64,000 bases of DNA, taken from the NCBI RefSeq assembly GCF_025452235.1, contig NZ_CP104965.1:3530501-3594500 (forward strand). The letters run 5' to 3'. A model generated the notes under the pieces. That model was not told the origin of the DNA and did not search any database. It saw nothing but the letters and a program-made list of their open reading frames with translations. This DNA comes from Devosia neptuniae. Lineage in GTDB: Bacteria > Pseudomonadota > Alphaproteobacteria > Rhizobiales > Devosiaceae. Position numbers and translations under genes: made by a program. Position 1 is the first letter of the stretch, and every line of letters begins with the position of its first letter. This document shows positions 36,616 to 44,883 of this stretch, in pieces.

Positions 36616-37424
36616 GCGATATCCTGCAGCAGATCGAGGCCTATAAGCGCGAAGAAATCGCCGCGGCCAAAGCCATGCGCCCCTGGGCCGAGGTGGTGGC
36701 GCAAGCCCATGACCAGCCCGCGCCCCGCGGCTTCATCAGCGCCATCAAGGCCAAGCGCAGCCAGGGACAATATGCCCTGATTGCCGAGGTGAAAAAAGCC
36801 AGTCCCTCCAAGGGTCTGATCCGCCCCGATTTCAATCCGGCCGAAATAGCCCGCGCTTATGAAAGCGCCGGCGCCGCATGCCTCTCGGTGCTGACCGACC
36901 GCCCTTCCTTCCAGGGCTCGCCCAGCTACCTGATCGAGGCTCGTGCCGCCACGCGCTTGCCCGTTTTGCGCAAGGACTTCCTGTTCGAAACCTATCAGGT
37001 CGCCGAAGCCCGCGCCTGGGGCGCCGATTGCATCCTCGTCATCCTCGCCGCCATTGGCGACGACGTGGCCCGCTACCTGCTCGACGCCGCCGCCGAATGG
37101 GGCATGGATGCGCTCGTTGAAGTCCATGACCAGCTCGAACTCGACCGCGCCCTGGCTTTGGGCGCCGAGTTCATCGGCATCAACAACCGCAATCTGCGCA
37201 CCTTCGAGACCACGCTCGACACCTCGATCAATCTCGCCATCGGCGTGCCGAAAAACGTCCTCCTGGTCAGCGAAAGCGGCATTATGAGCCACGACCATGT
37301 GGTCAAGCTCGAACAGGAAGCCGGCATCGGTACCTTCCTCGTCGGCGAAAGCCTGATGCGCCAGGACGATGTTGCCGCCGCCACCCGCACCCTGCTGATG
37401 GGCGCGCCTGAGGTCGTTCGTTGA
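36612..37424 (+). CDS. trpC: indole-3-glycerol phosphate synthase
   Basis: Closes the indole ring from carboxyphenylamino-deoxyribulose phosphate. A 270-aa TIM barrel with [20 protein letters not shown] (catalytic Lys and phosphate loop), [31 protein letters not shown] and [10 protein letters not shown], all family marks. It is monofunctional, without the TrpF fusion of enterics. It begins inside trpD and ends inside moaC (TGATG). The trpF, trpB and trpA genes are not in the window. Confidence 0.96.
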   Translation: MSDILQQIEAYKREEIAAAKAMRPWAEVVAQAHDQPAPRGFISAIKAKRSQGQYALIAEVKKASPSKGLIRPDFNPAEIARAYESAGAACLSVLTDRPSFQGSPSYLIEARAATRLPVLRKDFLFETYQVAEARAWGADCILVILAAIGDDVARYLLDAAAEWGMDALVEVHDQLELDRALALGAEFIGINNRNLRTFETTLDTSINLAIGVPKNVLLVSESGIMSHDHVVKLEQEAGIGTFLVGESLMRQDDVAAATRTLLMGAPEVVR

Positions 37425-37906
37425 TGGCTGAGGCCGGCCTTACGCATCTGAACGAGCGCGGCGAAGCCCATATCGTCGATATCGGCGACAAGGCCTCCAC
37501 CAAGCGCCGCGCCGTCGCCCAGGCGCGGGTCATCGCGCAGCCGACAACCATCACGGCGATCATGGGCGGAAGCCTCAAAAAAGGCGACGCCCTGGCCGTG
37601 GCCCGTATCGCCGGCATCATGGCCGCCAAAAAGACGTCCGAGTTGATCCCGCTCTGCCATCCGATCCCGCTCACCAAGGTCAGCGTCGACATCTCGGCCG
37701 AGAGCGACACCACCATCCGCATTGAAGCCACGGCCGAAACCACCGGCCAGACCGGCGTCGAAATGGAAGCGCTCGTCGCCGCCTCCACCGCCGCGCTGAC
37801 GCTCTACGACATGGCCAAGGCCATCGACCGCGCCATGGTGGTCACCGACATCTGCCTCCTCGAAAAGTCCGGCGGCAAGTCCGGCGATTTTACGCGCGCG
37901 CCATGA
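37424..37906 (+). CDS. moaC: cyclic pyranopterin monophosphate synthase
   Basis: Second enzyme of molybdenum cofactor synthesis; it converts the MoaA product to cyclic pyranopterin monophosphate. The 160 aa contain the active-site stretches [40 protein letters not shown] and the Lys/Asp pair in MAKAIDRAM. The start overlaps the trpC stop and the end overlaps moeA (ATGA). This trpC-moaC-moeA-lexA string is conserved across the rhizobial order, so the coupling with tryptophan genes is ancestral rather than a local oddity. Confidence 0.95.
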   Translation: MAEAGLTHLNERGEAHIVDIGDKASTKRRAVAQARVIAQPTTITAIMGGSLKKGDALAVARIAGIMAAKKTSELIPLCHPIPLTKVSVDISAESDTTIRIEATAETTGQTGVEMEALVAASTAALTLYDMAKAIDRAMVVTDICLLEKSGGKSGDFTRAP

Positions 37907-39105
37907 GCCTCTTGCCCGTCGAAGACGCCATCGCCGCCATTCTCGCTCGCGTACCCGCCGTGCAGCCCGAAAGCGTCGCCCTGGCCCACGCCAATGGCCG
38001 CGTGCTAGCGAAAACCCTGTTCGCCACCCACGACCAGCCCCCGTTCAATGCCAGCGCCATGGATGGCTACGCCGTCCGCGCCGCTGACATCGTTCCCGGC
38101 CATCGGCTGACGCTGATCGGCACTTCCCAAGCCGGCGCAGGCTTTTCCGGCAGCGTCGCCGCAGGCCAATGCGTCCGCATCTTCACCGGCGCTCCGGTTC
38201 CGTCCGGAGCCGACGCCGTCATCATGCAGGAAGAGGCGACGGTAAACGGCAATCTGGTGAGCTTTGCCGAGCAGCCCAAGCCCGGCCGCAGCATCCGCTC
38301 CATTGGTAATGACTTCGCCACCGGCGATGCCCTGATCGAGGCTGGCACCCGCATGGGCCCGATGCAACTGGCCGTGGCTGCCGCCGCCAATGCCCCCAGT
38401 CTTACGGTGGCCACGCGCCCGCGCATCGCTCTGCTCGCCACAGGCGACGAGTTGGTGCTGCCTGGCTCGCCACTCGCGCCCGATCAGATCGTTGCCTCCA
38501 ACAGCTTCGGTCTCGCGCCCATGTTCGCGCCCTATGCCGCGGAGGTCACCGATCATGGTATCGCCCGTGATGACCGCGCCGCCCTGCGCGCCAAGCTCGA
38601 ATCAATCTTCGCCGCCGAGCCCGATATCCTGATCACCACCGGCGGCGCCAGCGTGGGAGACCACGATATCGTCCAGGAAATTCTGCTCGAACTCGGCGTG
38701 ACCCTCGACTTCTGGCGCATCAACATGCGCCCGGGCAAGCCACTAATGTTCGGCACCCGCGGCAAGACGCTGATTTTCGGTCTGCCGGGCAATCCTGTCT
38801 CGGCCATGGTCACCGCCACCGTCTTCATCAAGCCGGCCTTGCGCAAATGGGTCGGCTATGTCGAACAACCCAACTGGCGCCTGCCTTTGGCTGGCCCCAC
38901 GCCGCCCAATTCGGCGCGCCGCCACTTCATGCGCGCCCAGCTCGTGCACACACCCACCGGCCCCGAATTGATGCCAATCTCCCAGACCGACAGCGGCCAT
39001 ACCTCGTCCCTGTCAAATGCTGACATGCTGATCATCCAGCCAGAATCCGACCCCGGCGCTCATGCCGGTTCGATTGTGGAATCCATTGAGATCGACGCAT
39101 TTTGA
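37903..39105 (+). CDS. moeA: molybdopterin molybdenumtransferase
   Basis: Inserts molybdate into adenylated molybdopterin. The 400 aa show the MoeA domains in order. The N-terminal region has [15 protein letters not shown]. The MPT-binding core has the TGDEL motif (LLATGDELV), [26 protein letters not shown] and [14 protein letters not shown]-terminal beta-barrel domain IV follows. It begins inside moaC. A gap of 108 bases then holds the lexA promoter with two SOS boxes. Confidence 0.96.
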   Translation: MSLLPVEDAIAAILARVPAVQPESVALAHANGRVLAKTLFATHDQPPFNASAMDGYAVRAADIVPGHRLTLIGTSQAGAGFSGSVAAGQCVRIFTGAPVPSGADAVIMQEEATVNGNLVSFAEQPKPGRSIRSIGNDFATGDALIEAGTRMGPMQLAVAAAANAPSLTVATRPRIALLATGDELVLPGSPLAPDQIVASNSFGLAPMFAPYAAEVTDHGIARDDRAALRAKLESIFAAEPDILITTGGASVGDHDIVQEILLELGVTLDFWRINMRPGKPLMFGTRGKTLIFGLPGNPVSAMVTATVFIKPALRKWVGYVEQPNWRLPLAGPTPPNSARRHFMRAQLVHTPTGPELMPISQTDSGHTSSLSNADMLIIQPESDPGAHAGSIVESIEIDAF

Positions 39106-39150
39106 CTGTCGATCCAAGAAAATCGCGATACCGGCGCTGGGGATATTGCG

Positions 39151-39165
39151 GAACATAACTGGAAC
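39151..39165 (+). promoter_or_regulatory. SOS box 1 upstream of lexA (GAAC-N7-GAAC)
   Basis: GAAC at 39151-39154 and GAAC at 39162-39165 are separated by exactly 7 bases, the alphaproteobacterial LexA recognition form. It lies 49 bases before the lexA start codon and implies autorepression. Confidence 0.8.
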
Positions 39166-39175
39166 ACGTATAGTC

Positions 39176-39190
39176 GTTCTGCCTATGTTC
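39176..39190 (+). promoter_or_regulatory. SOS box 2 upstream of lexA (GTTC-N7-GTTC)
   Basis: GTTC at 39176-39179 and GTTC at 39187-39190, again 7 bases apart, are the same LexA element read on the other strand. The centre-to-centre distance from box 1 is 25 bp. Two boxes suggest cooperative or graded autorepression. Confidence 0.8.
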
Positions 39191-39213
39191 CGAATCCCTG
39201 TGGAGGGCCGCCA

Positions 39214-39927
39214 ATGCTGACGCGCAAACAACACGAGCTGCTGATGTTCATCCACGAACGGATGAAGGAAAGCGGCATCCCTCCCTCATTCGACGAAATG
39301 AAGGACGCGCTCGATCTGGCGTCCAAATCCGGCATTCACCGCCTGATCACCGCGCTGGAAGAGCGCGGCTTCATCCGCCGCCTGCCCAACCGGGCCCGCG
39401 CCCTCGAAGTGGTCAAGCTTCCCGATTCGATGAACCCTTCCCTGGGCGGCCGCAAGGCGCGCTTCGAGCCATCGGTCATCGAGGGCACACTGGGCAAGGT
39501 ATCCAACCCGCCGGCGCGCCAATCTGTTGGCGACGATTACGCCCGTCCGATCTCGATCCCCGTCATGGGCCGCATCGCCGCCGGCACGCCCATCGAGGCG
39601 ATCCAGACCCACTCCCACACCATCATGGTGCCCCCCGAAATGCTGGGCGCCGGCGAACACTACGCGCTGGAAGTGCGCGGCGATTCCATGATCGAGGCCG
39701 GCATCTTTGATGGCGACACGGTCCTGATCAAAAAGCAGGAATCGGCCAGCACCGGCGAGATCATTGTCGCTTTAGTCGATGATGAAGAAGCCACCCTCAA
39801 GCGCCTGCGCCGCAAGGGCAATACCGTCGCCCTCGAAGCTGCTAACCCAGCCTATGAAACCCGGATTTTCCCGCCTGACCGGGTCAAGGTCCAGGGACGC
39901 TTGGTGGGGCTGCTGCGGAAGTACTGA
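39214..39927 (+). CDS. lexA: LexA repressor
   Basis: Represses the SOS regulon and cleaves itself when RecA is activated by DNA damage. The 237 aa comprise an N-terminal winged helix ([17 protein letters not shown]..., residues 1-65), a longer linker than in E. coli as usual in alphaproteobacteria, the scissile Ala123-Gly124 bond in RIAAGTPI, catalytic Ser158 in RGDSMIEAG and Lys196 in EATLKRL. A TGGAGGG site precedes the ATG. The two SOS boxes in front fit autoregulation. Confidence 0.97.
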   Translation: MLTRKQHELLMFIHERMKESGIPPSFDEMKDALDLASKSGIHRLITALEERGFIRRLPNRARALEVVKLPDSMNPSLGGRKARFEPSVIEGTLGKVSNPPARQSVGDDYARPISIPVMGRIAAGTPIEAIQTHSHTIMVPPEMLGAGEHYALEVRGDSMIEAGIFDGDTVLIKKQESASTGEIIVALVDDEEATLKRLRRKGNTVALEAANPAYETRIFPPDRVKVQGRLVGLLRKY

Positions 39928-39929
39928 TA

Positions 39930-40307
39930 GTGGATCGCGCCACGCCTGAAGCGGTGATGGCAGCTTATGCCGAGCTCATCAACCAGCATGATTTTGAGCT
40001 GCTGACATCGTTGATCGATGACGACGCGACCTTTTGGTTCAGCTCTGGCTCCTACCATGGCATGGAGTCAGTGCGAGCCGCCTTCGAGCGGACCTGGCAG
40101 CGCTTATCAGACGAAAGATATTGGCTGGAAGACGTCCGCTGGATCGCCAAGGCCGATGCGGCGGCAAGCTGCATCTATAGTTTTCATTGGCAAGCGGTCA
40201 TCGAAGGGCAACTGGCGCAAGGCAGCGGCAGAGGAACGACCGTTCTCGGCAAGCGAAGAGGCGTCTGGCGCATAGCACATGAGCATTTAAGCGCCTTTCC
40301 CGAATAA
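39930..40307 (+). CDS. SnoaL-like / NTF2-fold protein
   Basis: A 125-aa protein with the SnoaL/DUF4440 cystatin-like fold pattern: an N-terminal helix pair (AVMAAYAELINQHDFELLTSLI), the stretch DDDATFWFSSGSYHGMESVRAAFERTW, and a strand-rich end finishing in WRIAHEHLSAFP. The GTG start at 39930 lies two bases after the lexA stop, with GGAAG 8 bases upstream, so it is likely read through from lexA. Family members range from enzymes such as ketosteroid isomerases to binding proteins; no function can be assigned. A strong terminator follows at once. Confidence 0.8.
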   Translation: MDRATPEAVMAAYAELINQHDFELLTSLIDDDATFWFSSGSYHGMESVRAAFERTWQRLSDERYWLEDVRWIAKADAAASCIYSFHWQAVIEGQLAQGSGRGTTVLGKRRGVWRIAHEHLSAFPE

Positions 40308-40308
40308 A

Positions 40309-40333
40309 AAGGCCCGCTGGTTTAGCGGGCCTT
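40309..40333. terminator. bidirectional terminator between SnoaL-like and dehydratase genes
   Basis: A 10-bp perfect stem (AAGGCCCGCT at 40309-40318, complement at 40324-40333) has a 5-nt loop and is flanked by AAAA on the left, giving a T run on the minus strand. It ends both converging transcripts: lexA/SnoaL on the plus strand and the dehydratase gene on the minus strand. Confidence 0.8.
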
Positions 40334-40356
40334 CCTGTTTCTGAGACTTAACGTGC

Positions 40357-42153
40357 CTAGTGATTATCCCGCGGAATCCCATTGGTCTGGGCAATCCGCT
40401 GGTACTTTTCAGCTGGCTTCAAAATAGCGCCGTCGCCGAGCTGGCCGACGATGCCGCGCTGGATTTCCTGCCATGGGGTCTGATGCTTGGGATATTTGTA
40501 CCCGCCCATCGATTCCAGATCTGCCCGGCGCGTGGCGATTTCCTCGTCGGAAATCAGGATATTGGCCGTGCCGGTATTGAGATCGATGCGTACCCGGTCG
40601 CCGGTCCGCAGGATGGCGAGATTGCCACCGGCGGCCGCTTCGGGCGATGCATTGAGGATCGAGGGCGAACCCGAAGTGCCCGACTGGCGGCCGTCGCCGA
40701 TACAAGCCAGCGCATGGATGCCCTTCTTGATCAGATAATCAGGCGGCCGCATGTTGACGACTTCCGCCGCGCCCGGATAGCCGATCGGGCCGGCGCCGCG
40801 CATGAACAGCAGGGTATGTTCGTCGATTTCGAGGGAAGGATCGTCGATCCGGTGGTGGTAATCCTCCGGCCCGTCGAACACCACGGCCTTGCCCTCGAAC
40901 GCGCCGGGGCTGGCCGGATTGTTGAGATAGCGGTCGCGGAATTCCGAGGAAATCACGCTGGTCTTCATGATGGCGTTGTCGAACAGATTGCCACGCAGCA
41001 CCAGGAACCCGGCTTCAGCCTTGAGCGGATTGTCGAAGGAGCGGATGACCTTGTCGTCCTGGATCGTGCTGTTGCGGCAGTTCTCGCCGATCGTCTTGCC
41101 ATTGACGGTCGGCGCGTTCTCACGGATCAGCCCCTGGCCCATCAACTCGTTGACCACTGCCGGCACGCCGCCGGCATGGTAGAAGTCCTCGCCCAGATAT
41201 TCGCCAGCCGGCTGCATGTTGACCAGCAACGGCACCTTGTGGCCATAGGTCTGGAAATCCTGCAGTTCCAGCTCGACGCCGATATGCTTGGCGATGGCCT
41301 GGATATGGATCGGGGCATTGGTCGAACCGCCGATGGCCGAATTGACCACGATCGTATTGATGAAATTGTCTTTGGTCAGGATGTCGGAGGGTTTGAGATC
41401 CTCATGCACCATGTCCACGATGCGCTTGCCGGTGCGATAGGCCATTTCCTGGCGATCGCGATACGGCGCGGGAATCGCGGCCGAACCCGGCAATTGCATG
41501 CCCAGCGATTCCGCCAAAGAATTCATCGTGCTCGCGGTGCCCATCGTGTTGCAGAAGCCCGTCGACGGCGCCGAAGACGCAACCAGTTCGATGAACTGGG
41601 CATAATCGATCTCGCCAGCCGCCATCATCTGGCGGGCCTTCCACACAATAGTGCCCGAGCCGGTGCGCTCGCCCTTGTGCCAGCCATTGAGCATCGGCCC
41701 AACCGACAGCGCAATCGCGGGAATATTGACCGTCGCCGCGCCCATCAGCATGGCCGGAGTGGTCTTGTCGCACCCAATGGTCAGCACGACGCCATCCAGC
41801 GGATAGCCGTAAAGCACTTCGACCAGGCCCAGATAGGCCAGGTTGCGGTCGAGCCCGGCGGTCGGCCGCTTGCCGGTTTCCTGGATCGGATGCACTGGGA
41901 ATTCAATGGCAATGCCGCCAGCTTCCCGAATACCTTCGCGCACGCGTTCGGCCAGCACAATGTGGTGGCGGTTGCAAGGCGAAAGATCGGACCCCGTCTG
42001 TGCGATACCAATGATCGGCTTGTCCGACTGAAGCTCTTCGCGCGACACGCCAAAGTTCATGTAACGCTCGAGATAGAGCGCTGTCATGTCTGGATTGTCA
42101 GGATTATCGAACCAAGCGCGCGAACGCAGCTTCTGGGGCTTGCTGGCAGTCAT
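40357..42153 (-). CDS. IlvD/Edd family sugar-acid dehydratase (xylonate/galactonate/arabinonate type)
   Basis: A 598-aa Fe-S dehydratase of the IlvD/Edd family. It begins [20 protein letters not shown], very like Caulobacter-type D-xylonate dehydratase. The cluster cysteines are seen in [19 protein letters not shown] and a later [11 protein letters not shown], and the end carries [14 protein letters not shown]. Such enzymes remove water from an aldonic acid to give a 2-keto-3-deoxy acid. The ATG at 42153 has GAGG upstream; a longer frame to 42297 runs into the control region. The divergent dgoK-dgoA genes make D-galactonate a likely substrate, but D-xylonate or L-arabinonate cannot be excluded. 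Confidence 0.9.
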   Translation of the reverse strand: MTASKPQKLRSRAWFDNPDNPDMTALYLERYMNFGVSREELQSDKPIIGIAQTGSDLSPCNRHHIVLAERVREGIREAGGIAIEFPVHPIQETGKRPTAGLDRNLAYLGLVEVLYGYPLDGVVLTIGCDKTTPAMLMGAATVNIPAIALSVGPMLNGWHKGERTGSGTIVWKARQMMAAGEIDYAQFIELVASSAPSTGFCNTMGTASTMNSLAESLGMQLPGSAAIPAPYRDRQEMAYRTGKRIVDMVHEDLKPSDILTKDNFINTIVVNSAIGGSTNAPIHIQAIAKHIGVELELQDFQTYGHKVPLLVNMQPAGEYLGEDFYHAGGVPAVVNELMGQGLIRENAPTVNGKTIGENCRNSTIQDDKVIRSFDNPLKAEAGFLVLRGNLFDNAIMKTSVISSEFRDRYLNNPASPGAFEGKAVVFDGPEDYHHRIDDPSLEIDEHTLLFMRGAGPIGYPGAAEVVNMRPPDYLIKKGIHALACIGDGRQSGTSGSPSILNASPEAAAGGNLAILRTGDRVRIDLNTGTANILISDEEIATRRADLESMGGYKYPKHQTPWQEIQRGIVGQLGDGAILKPAEKYQRIAQTNGIPRDNH

Positions 42154-42452
42154 TTCCTCATACCTCACTGTCCGCGCTGGCGGATCGTGCCTCAACGATT
42201 GCAGCTTTCTAGCATGCCCACAGCGGGAGTGAACGGAATTCTGCCGAAAAATCATACTTTTTAGAGGCGCACGAAAAAGCGCTATGCAATGTTCCAAAAC
42301 GCGTCTGCTCGCTTACCAAATGAGGAGACGAAAACCTGCGACTGGCCTTTGTTCTGTCGCGCCGGCAGCCGCAGATTCTGGCTGGCTCCACCGGCGCTCT
42401 ACGATTAGGGTCGCGCCGCTGGGATAAGGCATGCGGCTCAGGGGGAGTAATT
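42154..42452. promoter_or_regulatory. divergent control region between dehydratase and dgoK genes
   Basis: A 299-base gap between two divergent genes with no coding potential I trust. The middle (about 42240-42300) is A/T-richer than its surroundings and should hold promoters for both directions. I found no convincing operator palindrome and no regulator gene sits beside it, so the controlling protein is presumably encoded elsewhere. Confidence 0.5.
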
Positions 42453-43373
42453 TTGACTGATATCGTGGATTGGGTCGCCGTTGATTGGGGCACCTCGAAC
42501 TTGCGCGCCTGGGGCATTGCTACCGATGGCGCGGTGGCGTTCTCGCGCAATTCCCCCAAGGGCATGGGCAAGCTCACGCGCGAGGACTATTCCGCCGCGC
42601 TGAGCGAATTGCTCGACGGGGTCGCCAGTACACGCGCCGGCGCCATCGACGTGCTGGTCTGCGGCATGGCCGGCGCCCGCCAGGGGTGGCTCGAAGCCCC
42701 CTATCTCGAAGCCCCCACCGATCTGCGCCATCTGCTCGCGGGTGCTGTCCAGCCGGCCATGCCCAACACTCGTTTCGCGGTCTCGATTCTCCCTGGCGTC
42801 TGCCAGAAGAACGGCGCGGACAATGTGATGCGCGGCGAAGAAACCCAGTTGCTCGGGCTCGCCTCCCTGCGGCCCGGCTATACCGGCGTGGTCTGCATGC
42901 CCGGCACCCATTCCAAATGGGCGCAGCTCAACGGCACCCGCATCGATCATTTCGCTACCGCAATGACCGGCGAATTGTTCGAAATCCTCAGCACCCATTC
43001 GGTGCTGCGCCATTCCCTCAATGGCAATCTCGATGGCCCCGGGCGCGCCGAAGGCTTTGCCGCCGGTGCCGAGGCCGGTCTCGAGCGCCCGCAGGAATTG
43101 CTCGGCCAATTGTTCCAAGTCCGCGCCGGCTCGCTCCTGTCCGGCCGCGCGCCCGATTGGTGCGCCGGCTTCCTGTCCGGCCTGTTGATCGGCACCGAGA
43201 TCGGCAGCAATCGTCATCTGATCGGTGCCGAACCTGTGCCATTGATCGGCTCGGCCGCACTTTGCGCGCTTTATGCCGATGTGCTCGCCAAAACCGGCGC
43301 AACAGGCATCCCCGTCGACGCAACAGATGTGGTGCTGGCCGGCCTCAAAGCCGCCCGCAGTGCCATCGTCTGA
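42453..43373 (+). CDS. dgoK: 2-dehydro-3-deoxygalactonokinase
   Basis: Phosphorylates 2-keto-3-deoxygalactonate in the De Ley-Doudoroff pathway. A 306-aa kinase with the N-terminal phosphate loop VDWGTSNLRAW and the family words VCGMAGARQGW, MRGEETQLLGL and VCMPGTHSKWAQL. The start is TTG at 42453, 5 bases after a strong GGGGGAG site; no in-frame ATG lies before the phosphate loop. It heads a plus-strand unit with dgoA, the lactonase and the beta-galactosidase. Confidence 0.94.
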   Translation: MTDIVDWVAVDWGTSNLRAWGIATDGAVAFSRNSPKGMGKLTREDYSAALSELLDGVASTRAGAIDVLVCGMAGARQGWLEAPYLEAPTDLRHLLAGAVQPAMPNTRFAVSILPGVCQKNGADNVMRGEETQLLGLASLRPGYTGVVCMPGTHSKWAQLNGTRIDHFATAMTGELFEILSTHSVLRHSLNGNLDGPGRAEGFAAGAEAGLERPQELLGQLFQVRAGSLLSGRAPDWCAGFLSGLLIGTEIGSNRHLIGAEPVPLIGSAALCALYADVLAKTGATGIPVDATDVVLAGLKAARSAIV

Positions 43374-43387
43374 TCGGAGTTACCCCA

Positions 43388-43999
43388 ATGAATCACCGTC
43401 ATATCATCGCCATCCTGCGGGGCATCACCCCGCCCGAAACCGTCGCCGTCTGCGAGGCGCTGGTCGCCGCCGGTATCACCATGATCGAAGTGCCGCTCAA
43501 TTCCCCCGACGCGCTGACCAGTATTGCACTGGCCTCCAACGCCCTGGGCGACAAAGCCGCCATCGGCGCAGGCACCGTGCTCACCAAAAAGCAGGTCTGG
43601 GCCGTGGCCGATGCGGGGGGCACATTCATTGTTTCGCCCGACACCAATAAAGCGGTGATCGAGGAGACGGTGCGCATCCAGATGCTCTCCTATCCCGGCG
43701 TCTTCACCCCCACCGAGGCATTCCGCGCCATCAAGGCGGGCGCCACGGGGCTCAAGTTTTTTCCCGCCGAAGTGCTGGGTGCCAAGGGCATCAAGGCGAT
43801 CAAGGCCGTGCTACCGCCGGAAATGCCGATCTATGCGGTGGGTGGCGCCAACCCCGACAATTTCGACGAGTTCTTCGCCGTGGGCTGTACTGGCTTTGGC
43901 CTGGGCACCTATATCTACAAGCCCGGCATGGACGTGGCCCAGGTCGCCGAGCGCGCCGCTATTGCTGTCGCCGCCTATGACAAGGGCCTGGCGCAATGA
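43388..43999 (+). CDS. dgoA: 2-dehydro-3-deoxy-6-phosphogalactonate aldolase
   Basis: Splits 2-keto-3-deoxy-6-phosphogalactonate to pyruvate and glyceraldehyde 3-phosphate. A 203-aa class I aldolase: AILRGITPPETVAVCEALV at the N-terminus, the Glu in TMIEVPLNSPDA, IGAGTVLTKKQ, and the Schiff-base Lys in TGLKFFPAE. I start at the ATG at 43388, 14 bases after dgoK; a much longer overlapping frame that includes it is an artefact. The end overlaps the lactonase gene (ATGA). Confidence 0.95.
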   Translation: MNHRHIIAILRGITPPETVAVCEALVAAGITMIEVPLNSPDALTSIALASNALGDKAAIGAGTVLTKKQVWAVADAGGTFIVSPDTNKAVIEETVRIQMLSYPGVFTPTEAFRAIKAGATGLKFFPAEVLGAKGIKAIKAVLPPEMPIYAVGGANPDNFDEFFAVGCTGFGLGTYIYKPGMDVAQVAERAAIAVAAYDKGLAQ

Positions 44000-44874
44000 C
44001 CCAGACAGCAAAACTCCTGCTCGATAGCCAATGTGCCCTGGGCGAAGGCCCGATCTGGCATGCAGGCCGCCAGCAGTTGTTCTTCTTCGATATCAACGAG
44101 CAGACACTGTTCGCCGTGACCGCTGCGGGCGAGATCGCCGACAGCTGGTTGTTCAACGAGATCGTGGCTGCGGCAGCCATTGTGGATGACCACACGCTGG
44201 TGTTGGCCACCGAAACGGGTCTCAAGCAGTTTGATCTCGCCACTGGCGGCATGAACCGCATCAACGAGATCGAGGCCGACAACGCGCTGACCCGCACCAA
44301 TGACAGCCGCGTGCATCCCTCGGGCGCGTTCTGGATCGGCACCATGACCAAGAGCGAAACGGAAGCGCCAATCGGTTCGGTCTATCACTATCGCAACGGC
44401 ACGCTGACCACGCTCAAATCCGGAATCAAGATCCCCAACGCGACATGCTTTTCGCCGGACGGCAGCATCGCCTATTGGAGCGACACGCCGACCAAAAAAA
44501 TTATGCAATGCCCCACCGATCCGGCCACCGGCTTGCCGACCGGCGATTGGACCCTCTTTGCCGACGTCTCGGATCATCGCGGCTATCCTGATGGCGCCGT
44601 GGTCGATAGCGAGGGCTATCTCTGGAACGCCCGCTGGGGTGGTTCCTGCGTCGTCCGCCATGCGCCCGATGGCTCTATCGACCGCGTCATCGAAGTTCCC
44701 GTCAGCCAGGTCACCTGCCCCGCTTTCGGCGGTCCTGATCTAAAAACGCTGTTCATCACCACTGCCAACAAGAATCTCAGCGCCGAACAACTCGCCGCCG
44801 AGAAAGTCGCCGGTGGCCTGTTTGCCATTGCCGTCGATGTCGCCGGCCTTCCTGAAACTCCGATTGCCCTTTAG
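43996..44874 (+). CDS. SMP-30/gluconolactonase family protein
   Basis: A 292-aa six-bladed propeller lactonase. Metal ligands are expected at the Glu in ALGEGPIWHAG, the Asn in ALTRTNDSRVHPSGAFWIGTM, the Asn in KIPNATCFSPDG and the Asp in YPDGAVVDSEGYLW. It most likely opens galactono-1,5-lactone (or a pentonolactone) to the aldonic acid used by the dehydratase. It is coupled to dgoA by a four-base overlap, which supports a role in the same pathway. Confidence 0.92.
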   Translation: MTQTAKLLLDSQCALGEGPIWHAGRQQLFFFDINEQTLFAVTAAGEIADSWLFNEIVAAAAIVDDHTLVLATETGLKQFDLATGGMNRINEIEADNALTRTNDSRVHPSGAFWIGTMTKSETEAPIGSVYHYRNGTLTTLKSGIKIPNATCFSPDGSIAYWSDTPTKKIMQCPTDPATGLPTGDWTLFADVSDHRGYPDGAVVDSEGYLWNARWGGSCVVRHAPDGSIDRVIEVPVSQVTCPAFGGPDLKTLFITTANKNLSAEQLAAEKVAGGLFAIAVDVAGLPETPIAL

Positions 44875-44883
44875 AGCCACAAA

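Noticed and set aside
42485..43387. N-terminal extension of the dgoA frame running through dgoK
   Set aside because: It is an out-of-frame read of dgoK rich in Arg; the aldolase homology begins exactly at the ATG at 43388.
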